The notes below the pieces were generated by a model. The model made no database searches, was not told where the DNA came from, and saw only the letters and a list, made by a program, of their open reading frames with translations. A stretch of 32,709 nt of DNA, from the NCBI GenBank assembly GCA_027449545.1, contig DAIDLI010000208.1, positions 1-32,709 on the forward strand. The letters run 5' to 3'. This document shows, piece after piece, positions 8,317-17,141 of this stretch (the first letter of the stretch is position 1; every line of letters starts with the position of its first letter). This DNA is from Acidobacteriaceae bacterium. Its GTDB lineage: Bacteria; Acidobacteriota; Terriglobia; Terriglobales; Acidobacteriaceae. The position numbers were made by a program, and so were the translations under genes.

Positions 8317-9537
8317 ATGGATCGTAGAGAGTGGATCAAGCTTTCGGCCGCAGCAGCGGGCGCAACCTTCGGCTCGAGGTGGGGTGTTGCACAGGTTCCT
8401 GCGCGCGGCGCGGCCAGGGACTCCATGAGCACGAAGATGAATGCCCCCTACGAAAACCCCCTCAGCAAGGGCCCCTTCGACAATCTCCCCGCTCAGCTCC
8501 GCCTGTGGGATTTTCAGCCCACCTCCATCTTCAAGATCCCGGTTACGAAGATCGAGAAGGCCAGGTACCCGGTTATCGATCTGCACCAGCATGGGGCACA
8601 CCACGGCCCCGATCCGGTGCAGGCCATCGACAACATGGTGAAGACCATGGACGCGGTCGGGGTGGAGCGCTCCGTCATCTTTACCGGCACCGGCGAACCT
8701 GGCAAGTTTGCTCAGATCAGCAAGCTCTACGCCGCGCATCCGGGCCGCTTCAACCTATGGTGTTCTTTCGACCTTACCGGACTCAACAGCCCCGGATTTG
8801 GCCCCAAGGCTCTGGATGCCCTCGAGCAGTGTCGCCATCTGGGTGCGGAAGGCATCGGCGAGATCACCGATAAGGGCTTCGGCATCGGCTCCGAGCGCTC
8901 TGGAGCGACGATCGTGCCGGGCGCTCACCCGGACGACGCGCGCCTGGCGCCTCTGTGGGAGAAGGCCGGGCGGCTCGGCATGCCCATCAGTATTCACGTC
9001 TCCGACCCCATCTGGGTCTATGAGCCGATGGACAACCACAACGACTGGCTCCCCGCCGCATGGACGTGGCGCATTCCGCCAACGCCCGGCTTGCTCGACC
9101 AGGACGGCCTGATCCAGAGCCTGGAACGCGCCGTGCAGAACCACCCGAAGACAATCTTCAGCGCCTGCCACCTGATTCAACAGGATTACAACCTGGAGCG
9201 GCTGGGCGAGATCCTCGACCGTCATCCGAATCTCTACGCCGATCTTTCGGCGCGCGTTCAGGAGATTTCGACCATTCCCCGCTTCAGCGGCGCGTTCATC
9301 CAGAAGTATCAGGATCGCATCGTCTACGGCACCGACTTCGATTACAACGAGGAGGCGATCCGCTGCGAATTTCGCACCCTGGAGACGCTCGATGAGCACT
9401 TCTACATCGTTTACCCCGGCTACAACCACTCCTTCTGGCCCATGAACGGACTGGGCCTCCCGGATGCTGTGCTCAAGAAGCTGTACCGGGAGAATGCTCT
9501 TCGCATCTATCAGCGAGCCCACGACAACGCAGCCTGA
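8317..9537 (+). CDS. Tat-exported amidohydrolase family 2 protein
   Basis: The 406-residue protein is a COG2159-type metal-dependent hydrolase or decarboxylase. Metal-ligand positions are visible: VIDLHQHG (His90 and His92), a histidine in SIHVSDP, one in SACHLIQ, and the late aspartate in YGTDFDYNEE. The N-terminus MDRREWIKLSAAAAGA has the twin-arginine pattern followed by a hydrophobic stretch, so it is probably folded in the cytoplasm and exported by Tat, perhaps with its metal bound. The ATG at 8317 is chosen because it starts the Tat signal; the open frame extends further upstream inside the glycosidase gene. Only 26 bases separate it from that gene, so the two are likely co-transcribed. 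Substrate is unknown. Other members act on lactones, aromatic acids and cyclic amides. Confidence 0.8.
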   Translation: MDRREWIKLSAAAAGATFGSRWGVAQVPARGAARDSMSTKMNAPYENPLSKGPFDNLPAQLRLWDFQPTSIFKIPVTKIEKARYPVIDLHQHGAHHGPDPVQAIDNMVKTMDAVGVERSVIFTGTGEPGKFAQISKLYAAHPGRFNLWCSFDLTGLNSPGFGPKALDALEQCRHLGAEGIGEITDKGFGIGSERSGATIVPGAHPDDARLAPLWEKAGRLGMPISIHVSDPIWVYEPMDNHNDWLPAAWTWRIPPTPGLLDQDGLIQSLERAVQNHPKTIFSACHLIQQDYNLERLGEILDRHPNLYADLSARVQEISTIPRFSGAFIQKYQDRIVYGTDFDYNEEAIRCEFRTLETLDEHFYIVYPGYNHSFWPMNGLGLPDAVLKKLYRENALRIYQRAHDNAA

Positions 9538-9616
9538 GCCACTCGGCAAGGGGACGTCATGCCTGGTCTCGAATTCATCATTGCCAATGCCGGGGTTTAA
9601 ACTCCCCTATGCACCC

Positions 9617-9622
9617 AGGAGG
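9617..9622 (+). promoter_or_regulatory. ribosome binding site that fixes the aldehyde dehydrogenase start
   Basis: AGGAGG lies four bases before the ATG at 9627 and downstream of an in-frame ATG at 9609, so 9627 is the likely start. Confidence 0.7.
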
Positions 9623-9626
9623 AATC

Positions 9627-11105
9627 ATGCTCGCCTCGCTCACCGAAACTGCCGATCGCTTCGTCCACACGCCTCTCCTGCACCACATCGGCGGCAAATC
9701 AACGCCCAGCCAAAGCGGCGATGCGATTGAAGTCTTCGATCCGTCCACCGGCGCCGTTCTCACTTCCGTGGCCATGGGCTCGGCGCAGGAGGTGAACCTG
9801 GCCGTCGCGGCCGCCGAAGCTGCCTTCCCGCGCTGGTCCCGCCTCTCGCCCGCGGAGCGCGCTGTCTTTCTGCATCGCCTTGCCGACGCCCTGGATAAGC
9901 ACGCGGCTGATCTGGTCCAGATCGAATCGCTCAATGTCGGCAAAGCCATCGTCAATACGGAATCCTTCGATATTCCCTTTGGCAATGCCTGCGTTCGCTA
10001 CTTCGCGGATCTGGTCCAGCACGTCGCCATGGATATTCCGCATGCGCTGGCGAACATCGAAGCCCGCACCCATCGTGTGCCCTACGGCGTCTGCGGCTTC
10101 ATCTTTCCCTGGAACTTCCCCTATGACCTGCTGCTCTGGAACATCATCCCCGCGCTGGCAGCCGGAAATACGGTGGTCATCAAGCCCTCGGAAATCACCC
10201 CGCTCAGCACGCTTTTTATGATGAAGCTGGCGCAGGAGGTCGGGATTCCCGACGGGGTCATCAACATCGTCATCGGAGACGGTTCGGCAGGCCAGGCACT
10301 GTCAGAGCACCCCTCCATCAAGCGCATGAGCTTTACAGGATCGCCCCGCGTCGGAAAGATGATCGGCAAAACCTGCGGGGAAAACCTGGTCCCGGTCAAA
10401 CTGGAATTGGGCGGCAAGGGCGCGGCCGTCGTCTTCGACGACGCCGATCTGGATGCCACCGCCGCTCAACTGGCCAACGCCATCACCTTCAATACCGGAC
10501 AGGTCTGCTGCACCGCGACGCGCTGGATGTTTCATGACTCCATCTACGATGCGCTGCTGGAAAAAACCACGGCTATCCTGAACGGCACCCGGCTGGGGCC
10601 GGCGCTCGACCGCGAAACCCAAATGGGTCCGCTGGTCTCCAAGGCCCACTACGACCGCGTGTGGCAGCATCTGGAGAAGGGCAAAGCCCAGGGCGCGCAG
10701 ATCATCCTGGAGCCCAAAGCCGCCAAACCGGCCGGTTTTGAGCATGGCTACTATATGACCCACAGCCTGCTGGCCGGAGCGCCCGACAACGTGTGCTGCC
10801 GCGAGGAGGTCTTCGGGCCGAGCGCCTATATCCTTCGTTTCAAGGACGAGGCCGAAGCCATCCGCCTGGTCAACAGCATCAGCTACGGTCTCGCCAATAG
10901 CGTGTGGAGCAGGGACCTGGCACGCGCAAACCGCGTAGCCGAACAGATGGTTGCCGGCAATAGCTGGATTAACGCCCACAACGTGTTCGCCTATGGGTTG
11001 CCCTACCGCGCGGTGAACCTCAGCGGCCTGGGCGGAGGCGTCAATAGTCCGGAGACGCTGCTCGACTATCTGCGTCCCCAGACGATTGCCCGGCCTCTGG
11101 CTTGA
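9627..11105 (+). CDS. NAD(P)-dependent aldehyde dehydrogenase
   Basis: The 492-residue protein has all core ALDH signatures. These are the oxyanion asparagine in FPWNFP (Asn163), Lys186 in VVIKPSE, FTGSPRVG (237-244), the general base Glu260 in KLELGGKG, and the nucleophile Cys294 in FNTGQVCCT, with an unusual second cysteine next to it. EEVFGPS and the C-terminal region are also intact. It oxidises an aldehyde to the acid with NAD(P)+. Overall it resembles the betaine-aldehyde/lactaldehyde-type cytosolic ALDHs, but the sequence does not fix the substrate. It is about 90 bases downstream of the amidohydrolase on the same strand. Given the aldolase operon nearby, oxidation of lactaldehyde or glycolaldehyde released from a ketose phosphate is an attractive inference. 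Confidence 0.9.
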   Translation: MLASLTETADRFVHTPLLHHIGGKSTPSQSGDAIEVFDPSTGAVLTSVAMGSAQEVNLAVAAAEAAFPRWSRLSPAERAVFLHRLADALDKHAADLVQIESLNVGKAIVNTESFDIPFGNACVRYFADLVQHVAMDIPHALANIEARTHRVPYGVCGFIFPWNFPYDLLLWNIIPALAAGNTVVIKPSEITPLSTLFMMKLAQEVGIPDGVINIVIGDGSAGQALSEHPSIKRMSFTGSPRVGKMIGKTCGENLVPVKLELGGKGAAVVFDDADLDATAAQLANAITFNTGQVCCTATRWMFHDSIYDALLEKTTAILNGTRLGPALDRETQMGPLVSKAHYDRVWQHLEKGKAQGAQIILEPKAAKPAGFEHGYYMTHSLLAGAPDNVCCREEVFGPSAYILRFKDEAEAIRLVNSISYGLANSVWSRDLARANRVAEQMVAGNSWINAHNVFAYGLPYRAVNLSGLGGGVNSPETLLDYLRPQTIARPLA

Positions 11106-11108
11106 GCT

Positions 11109-12905
<1,797 letters not shown>

Positions 12906-13043
12906 TCAGGAACATACCCGCTTGCGGCGAGGTGCTGGATCGGCTTAATGCGGGGGAGCGAGCCGACAGGATCGAGCGGCACCATCGCTCAGCCCGGCAG
13001 CAGGAGGACGATCTGCCTGCCATGGAATCGGCGGCGGCCCCAT

Positions 13044-13076
13044 GCAAAAACCCCGTCCTCTGGACGGGGTTTTTGC
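13044..13076. terminator. bidirectional intrinsic terminator after rpmB
   Basis: A perfect 15-bp stem (13044-13058 with 13062-13076) has a three-base loop. It contains a CCCCGTCC/GGACGGGG core flanked by A5 and T5 runs, so it can terminate in both directions. It lies 35 bases past the rpmB stop and separates rpmB from pyrG. Confidence 0.9.
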
Positions 13077-13111
13077 GATCGCAGATGTGTTTCCGGGCGG
13101 ACCGGCCGAGG

Positions 13112-13300
13112 CTAGGCCTTGGTGACCTTGCCGCTCTTGATGCAGCTGGTGCAGACGCGGATGCGCTTGGCGGCGCCGTTCACCAGCGCCTTGACGGCCT
13201 GGAGGTTGGGGTTCCAGCGCCGGCGGGTGACGTTGTGCGCGTGCGAGATGTTGTTTCCAAACTGCGGACCTTTGCCGCAAATATCGCAAACCTGTGCCAT
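13112..13300 (-). CDS. rpmB: 50S ribosomal protein L28, zinc-binding form
   Basis: The 62-residue protein is a component of the large ribosomal subunit. It begins [16 protein letters not shown], contains [16 protein letters not shown] (the L28 signature) and ends with [12 protein letters not shown]. The two CxxC pairs mark the zinc-ribbon (C+) form, as opposed to the C- paralogues that lack the cysteines. The ATG at 13300 is preceded by GGAG at suitable distance; upstream codons in the open frame show no L28 similarity. It is a single-gene unit with its own promoter at 13409-13437 and a strong terminator. Confidence 0.96.
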   Translation of the reverse strand: MAQVCDICGKGPQFGNNISHAHNVTRRRWNPNLQAVKALVNGAAKRIRVCTSCIKSGKVTKA

Positions 13301-13408
13301 GTTCCTACTCCAAATCTCAGTTGTGAGTGCTTTCGGGCCGCCCAGCGGCGATCGGGCGGCCTGGAGGGCGCCGCAAGGCACACCTACCCGCTCACCTGCC
13401 GAATCTCC

Positions 13409-13437
13409 AGTATACCGGAAGGAAGGCTGGGGGCCAA
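13409..13437 (-). promoter_or_regulatory. promoter of rpmB
   Basis: On the minus strand TTGGCC (13432-13437) and TATACT (13409-13414) are 17 bases apart, about 110 bases upstream of the rpmB start. The -10 is a five-of-six match. The spacing to rpmB leaves a GC-rich leader in which I see no clear regulatory structure. Confidence 0.6.
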
Positions 13438-13455
13438 GGTGGCGCGGGTAGTTGC

Positions 13456-13908
13456 CTATCTTCTTGCGCGTCGTGATTCAACGGCGTCTGACTTGTCGGC
13501 TCGTTCCTTCGACTGCTTGTAGCGTCCGTATATAAACGCGCTCGCTAGCGCCGCCAAGGCTGAAATGATCGATGCGAGACCCGCCCCATTTCTTCCGGTG
13601 AATAGGAGGGCGAATCCACCCACCAAAGCAACGAGGCATAGGATGAACGCATACGTGGTTCCTCGTGCTTGGCTCTTGACGTTGCCTTCCACCACCATAC
13701 GTTCCAAGTTTTCGCGGTGGGCGCCCTGCCGTTCAGCCATGGCCATGATGCGCTCGGCTCCGTTAGGAATAGTCTCGTTGTATTTCGCGAGAAGTGCAGG
13801 ATGTGGTAAGGGACCAGAGAAGGAGACGGACTGGTGCGTTACGGTAGCCATTGCCCCGTTCTGCTTAGGATCGATCTGATTACTTGCGTCCCTGCCTCTT
13901 TTGCTCAC
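13456..13908 (-). CDS. DUF2335 family membrane protein
   Basis: The 150-residue protein matches the DUF2335 pattern of a conserved soluble N-terminal part followed by a membrane hairpin. The N-terminal part reads [17 protein letters not shown], then [14 protein letters not shown] and [10 protein letters not shown]. Two hydrophobic segments, [19 protein letters not shown] and [19 protein letters not shown], span roughly residues 84-130, and the tail is charged. The family has no established function; members are often found in accessory regions. The GTG at 13908 has no good ribosome site, and an internal ATG at 13851 (MATVTHQ) is a realistic alternative start. It follows the next gene by six bases, suggesting coupled expression. 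Base composition is visibly less GC-rich than rpmB and pyrG. Confidence 0.75.
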   Translation of the reverse strand: MSKRGRDASNQIDPKQNGAMATVTHQSVSFSGPLPHPALLAKYNETIPNGAERIMAMAERQGAHRENLERMVVEGNVKSQARGTTYAFILCLVALVGGFALLFTGRNGAGLASIISALAALASAFIYGRYKQSKERADKSDAVESRRARR

Positions 13909-13914
13909 GGAGGA

Positions 13915-14328
13915 TCAAGCGGCTTTAGAATCTTCTTCCTGTTGCTGAATAGCGTCGCAGAGGTCCTGTCCAACCACCAGCCAATCAGCGGCAATGGCCT
14001 TGCCATCTGCCTCCTGAGGGGTTTCGCTGCGGTTGTAGTCATCAAAGACTCCCAAGAGGTCAAGAACGCGAGCAGCACCAGACGCAAAGGATGGCTGCGC
14101 GAAGAGAAAATCAGTTTGTATTGCCTTTTCCATTGTCTCCTCAGCTTCAGGGGAAGCTGGCATTACCACCCGTTGGATGGTCAAAGGTGCGAAAGGTTTC
14201 CCGCAGATGGTAGTAGTATCGGCGCTGACATAGGAAAAGTCTAGCAAAATCAACAGGGCCGCTAAGAGCAAATTTATTTGAGAGATTCTGCTACCCGTCC
14301 AGACCTGATCGCTATTTGTTCGCTCCAT
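13915..14328 (-). CDS. unknown protein with an N-terminal hydrophobic segment
   Basis: I do not recognise this protein. From the ATG at 14328 it has 137 residues: MERTNSDQVWTGSRI, then a strongly hydrophobic stretch (INLLLAALLILLDFSYVSA) that could be a signal peptide or membrane anchor, then an acidic soluble part (ASPEAEETMEKAIQ, WLVVGQDLCDAIQQQEE). If the hydrophobic stretch is a signal peptide, the mature protein would begin near ADTTTICG. A TTG at 14361 extends the frame by 11 residues but has only a poorly spaced GAGG. It is six bases upstream of the DUF2335 gene and shares its lower GC, so the two were probably acquired and are expressed together. Confidence 0.5.
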   Translation of the reverse strand: MERTNSDQVWTGSRISQINLLLAALLILLDFSYVSADTTTICGKPFAPLTIQRVVMPASPEAEETMEKAIQTDFLFAQPSFASGAARVLDLLGVFDDYNRSETPQEADGKAIAADWLVVGQDLCDAIQQQEEDSKAA

Positions 14329-14452
14329 TGCCCGGTCATAATCGTAGCGCTCAAGCCCCAAATTCCTCGCAAAATCCAGCCGTTCTCATATCCTTGATAA
14401 TGTGGCAATTACGAGCGCGCCCAGAGGCGCACATCTACAAGCGAGCGGGTCC

Positions 14453-14706
14453 ATGCGGCGATTGCTGGTCATTCCCGTACTTCTCGTCCTCATTGCCAAT
14501 GCTCACGCTGTGCCACTGGCACGCTGCGCGCTGAGGCGGTGATCACTCCGCATCTGAACCCGCAGCATCCTCTGTATCTGGCGGGATTCGGGCACGGCCG
14601 CACCGCCTCGGGCGTGCCCGACGACCTCTACGCCCGCTGCCTGGCCCTCTCCGCGGCCGGACGGTGGTGCTTTGCGCGGTGGACCTGATCGGGCTCTTGA
14701 TGTGCC
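14453..14706 (+). pseudogene. remnant of a neutral/alkaline ceramidase-like secreted protein
   Basis: An ATG at 14453 opens MRRLLVIPVLLVLIANAHA, a clean signal peptide, but the frame stops after 29 codons. Continuing in a second frame gives LRAEAVITPHLNPQHPLYLA, then GFGHGRTASGVPDDLYARC and LALSAAG. A third frame gives TVVLCAVDLIGLLM. Joined together, these match the N-terminus of neutral/alkaline ceramidase-like proteins, where an ITP motif, a GxG loop, a DxLYAR motif and a VDLIG strand follow each other. Two frameshifts (near 14520 and 14652) and loss of everything after about 85 codons mark it as decayed. Its end lies next to a REP-like repeat, suggesting a rearrangement removed the rest. 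The ceramidase assignment is from memory of the family pattern. Confidence 0.65.
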
Positions 14707-14754
14707 CGGCTTCCGGGGTGAGGAGATTGGTTGCCCAAGTCCCCAAAGTGGCAT

Positions 14755-14785
14755 CCCTTCGACAGGCTCAGGGCAGGCTCTGGGG
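14755..14785. repeat. REP-like interspersed repeat
   Basis: The segment CCCTTCGACAGGCTCAGG followed by GCAGGCTCTGGGG matches the widespread REP-type repeat that reads PSTGSGQ or FDRLRAG on one strand and CPEPVEG on the other. Such elements usually lie between genes and are thought to be mobilised by RAYT transposases. Here it sits between the ceramidase-like remnant and the convergent esterase gene. Only one copy is visible in the window. Confidence 0.6.
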
Positions 14786-14821
14786 CACGCGGCTTTCTGT
14801 TTATTCAAGCGCAAAGAAGGC

Positions 14822-15979
14822 TTACTGCCGGGAAGGCTTGTAGTCCTGCCACACATATTCGAGTGCTTCGGGCATCGTTTGGAGGCGGGTGGGGCGATCG
14901 ACGTGGCGGGCATTCTCTGAGAAGACGAACTGGTAGTGGTAGTGCTTTGCGGCCAGCACGCGGGCCATGCGCTCGTTGGCGACCACCCAGTCGTGCATGT
15001 TGTCGCGCATCCAGTTGGTGTTGAGCAGATCGCGGTCGCCCACCTCCATCCAGATGCGGATAGGCTTGCGGGGGCTGTTGGGGATCAGGCTCTCGTGGAA
15101 CTCCCAGGCGCCGTGAGGGATGGCCGGGGTGTAAGGCCACTGCTGGTTGACGAAGGTGCCGGAGTAGCTGAGCACGCGATGGTAGAGGTCGTTGCGATAC
15201 CAGGCCATCTCCAGCGCGCAGGCGCCGCCGGAGCTGCCGCCGGTTGCGGCGCGGCCGCCCGGGTCTTTGGTGAGTTGCACGTGCGCTTCGCGCTCCACGC
15301 GGGGCAGGACCTCGGTCTCGACAAAGGTGGCGTATTTGCCGGACATGGTGTCGTACTCCAGGCCTCTCTCGCTGCCCTGGGCGTCACCGCCGCCGTTGGC
15401 GATGGAGACGCCGATCATGACCGGCAGCTTATGCTCGGCGATGAGCCCATCGAGCGCGGCAAACAGCATCCAGTCCGGCCCATCGGCGCCCACGATGAAG
15501 GGCGCCACGGTTCCGGGTTGATAGGCATCGGGAATGTAGACGCCGACCCGGCGGGTCCACGGCGCGGGGTGACTGGTGGTAACGATCATCCTGGCCGGGT
15601 TGTTGGGATCGGGCGTGCCGAAGGTTCCCGGAGAGCGCGCGATGCCGGGATACATCTTGCTCTCCGCCGAGGTCATGACAAACTCGACCACCCGGCCGTG
15701 CTTGAGCACGCTCCTGGGGTCCGCGCCTTTGGGCAGCGCCGCAAAGGCGGCGAGCTCGGGCGCAGGCCGATGGGTGGGGCCCAGGATGAAGTTGCCGTCG
15801 AGCTTCGGCGAGGGGAGCTGGCCATCGGGTAGTTCGCGCGCCTGCACAAAGCCCGGCGTATGCGGATCGCGCACAGGCGGCGCAGGGCGTGGTGGCGGAT
15901 TGGGTACAGGCACCTGAGCGGCGGCAATCAACACGGTGAATGCCACAGCGGCGCAGGAGCCGGCAGCAAGAACTCTCAT
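14822..15979 (-). CDS. secreted esterase of the enterochelin-esterase/Fes-like type
   Basis: The 385-residue alpha/beta hydrolase has a signal peptide (MRVLAAGSCAAVAFTVLIAA, cut near residue 21) and a proline-rich stretch (residues 24-36) that may be a linker. The likely catalytic triad is Ser249 in GGSSGG, Asp315 or Asp317 in VGDRDLL, and His359 in ENARHVD. The segment RRVGVYIPDAY, followed by PFIVGADGPDW, is the start of the putative-esterase domain shared with enterochelin esterases and feruloyl-type esterases. It should hydrolyse an ester in the periplasm or outside; acidobacterial relatives are often linked to plant polymer breakdown, but the substrate is not readable. The ATG at 15979 has GGAGG four bases upstream. 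The open frame continues upstream without similarity. It is divergent from the NfnA-like gene. Confidence 0.8.
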   Translation of the reverse strand: MRVLAAGSCAAVAFTVLIAAAQVPVPNPPPRPAPPVRDPHTPGFVQARELPDGQLPSPKLDGNFILGPTHRPAPELAAFAALPKGADPRSVLKHGRVVEFVMTSAESKMYPGIARSPGTFGTPDPNNPARMIVTTSHPAPWTRRVGVYIPDAYQPGTVAPFIVGADGPDWMLFAALDGLIAEHKLPVMIGVSIANGGGDAQGSERGLEYDTMSGKYATFVETEVLPRVEREAHVQLTKDPGGRAATGGSSGGACALEMAWYRNDLYHRVLSYSGTFVNQQWPYTPAIPHGAWEFHESLIPNSPRKPIRIWMEVGDRDLLNTNWMRDNMHDWVVANERMARVLAAKHYHYQFVFSENARHVDRPTRLQTMPEALEYVWQDYKPSRQ

Positions 15980-16214
15980 CGATCCTCCGGAATGCGGGAC
16001 GCGGCCATTGTAGCGAATGGGCTGAGGCGTGAGTTTCAAGCGGCGCATCCGACCCTCTGGACAAATGCGGACCACATACTGGCACACTGCTAGTGACTCA
16101 CATCACACCGCCCCCTGCGGCTCAAACGGAATAATCGAGAGCGGATGGGCCATGCGGTTCCCTCAGCGCTTTGTGCTGCTGCGCAGCCGACCCATCGGAT
16201 CGGAGCGCGAGGTC

Positions 16215-17141
16215 ATGTTTAAAATCGTCGAAGCCCGTGACGTAGGCTTCCGGATCAGGCAATTTGTCATTGAAGCGCCGCGCATCGCGCGCAAGCAGCG
16301 TCCAGGTCAGTTCATCATTCTGCGGCTGCGCCAGAACGGCGAGCGCATTCCACTCACCATCAAGAGCTCGAACCCGGCCGCCGGGACCATCACCATTGCG
16401 GTGCAGGCGGTGGGCAAGACCACCTCTCTGCTCAACTGTCTCGAGGCCGGCGACTCCATTCTCGACATCGTGGGTCCGCTCGGGCATCCTTCGGAGATCG
16501 CGCGCTACGGGACCGCCGTGATTCTGGCCGGCAGCGTGGGAACGGCCATGGCGCTGCCCACGGCGCATGCGCTCAAAGACGCCGATAACCACGTGATCTT
16601 CATCGAAGGGGCGCGCAGTAAAGAGATGGTGGTCTTCGAAGACGAGGTGCGCGCCGCGTCGAGCGAGGCCTACATCATGACCGACGACGGCAGCTACGGC
16701 GAGCAGGGCCTGGTGACCAAGAAGCTTGCTGAGCTGATCGCCGCCAGCCGCAAGCCCGACTTCGTGCTGGCCGTCGGTCCGGTGCCGATGATGCGCGCAG
16801 TGGCAAAGATTACCGCGCCGCTGGGCATCAAGACCATGGTCAGCCTCAACTCCATCATGGTTGACGGGACCGGCATGTGCGGCGGCTGCCGCGTGCTGCT
16901 GGGCACGGAGAGCAAGTTTGCGTGCGTGGATGGGCCGGAGTTCGACGCCTCCAAGGTGAACTTCGAGGTGCTGATGCAGCGCAACTCCATGTACCGCGAG
17001 AAGGAGTGCGCGTCGCTGAAGGAGTTCGAGGAGCACCAGGCAGAAGAGGTGCTGGAGTTGCGTGCGGAGCTGGCCTCCAAACGCGCCGCGGAGGAGCGGA
17101 TGCGCGAAGAGATCGCAGCGGAGGAGAAGCACTATGTCTGA
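16215..17141 (+). CDS. NfnA/SudB-like ferredoxin-NADP+ reductase subunit
   Basis: The 308-residue protein resembles the small subunit of NADH-dependent ferredoxin:NADP oxidoreductase (NfnA) and of sulfide dehydrogenase (SudB). Residues 1-95 form the FAD domain (RQFVIEAP, PGQFIILR, RIPLTIKSS). Residues 100-205 form the NAD(P)-binding domain (VILAGSVGTAMALP, FVLAVGPVPMM). A C-terminal [2Fe-2S] site lies in IMVDGTGMCGGCRV, with Asp217, Cys222, Cys225 and Cys237; this fits the unusual Asp plus three-Cys ligation reported for NfnA. Residues about 262-306 form a highly charged helix or coiled coil that looks longer than usual. Its stop overlaps the start of the partner subunit by eight bases. The ATG at 16215 starts the conserved part. 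Confidence 0.85.
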   Translation: MFKIVEARDVGFRIRQFVIEAPRIARKQRPGQFIILRLRQNGERIPLTIKSSNPAAGTITIAVQAVGKTTSLLNCLEAGDSILDIVGPLGHPSEIARYGTAVILAGSVGTAMALPTAHALKDADNHVIFIEGARSKEMVVFEDEVRAASSEAYIMTDDGSYGEQGLVTKKLAELIAASRKPDFVLAVGPVPMMRAVAKITAPLGIKTMVSLNSIMVDGTGMCGGCRVLLGTESKFACVDGPEFDASKVNFEVLMQRNSMYREKECASLKEFEEHQAEEVLELRAELASKRAAEERMREEIAAEEKHYV

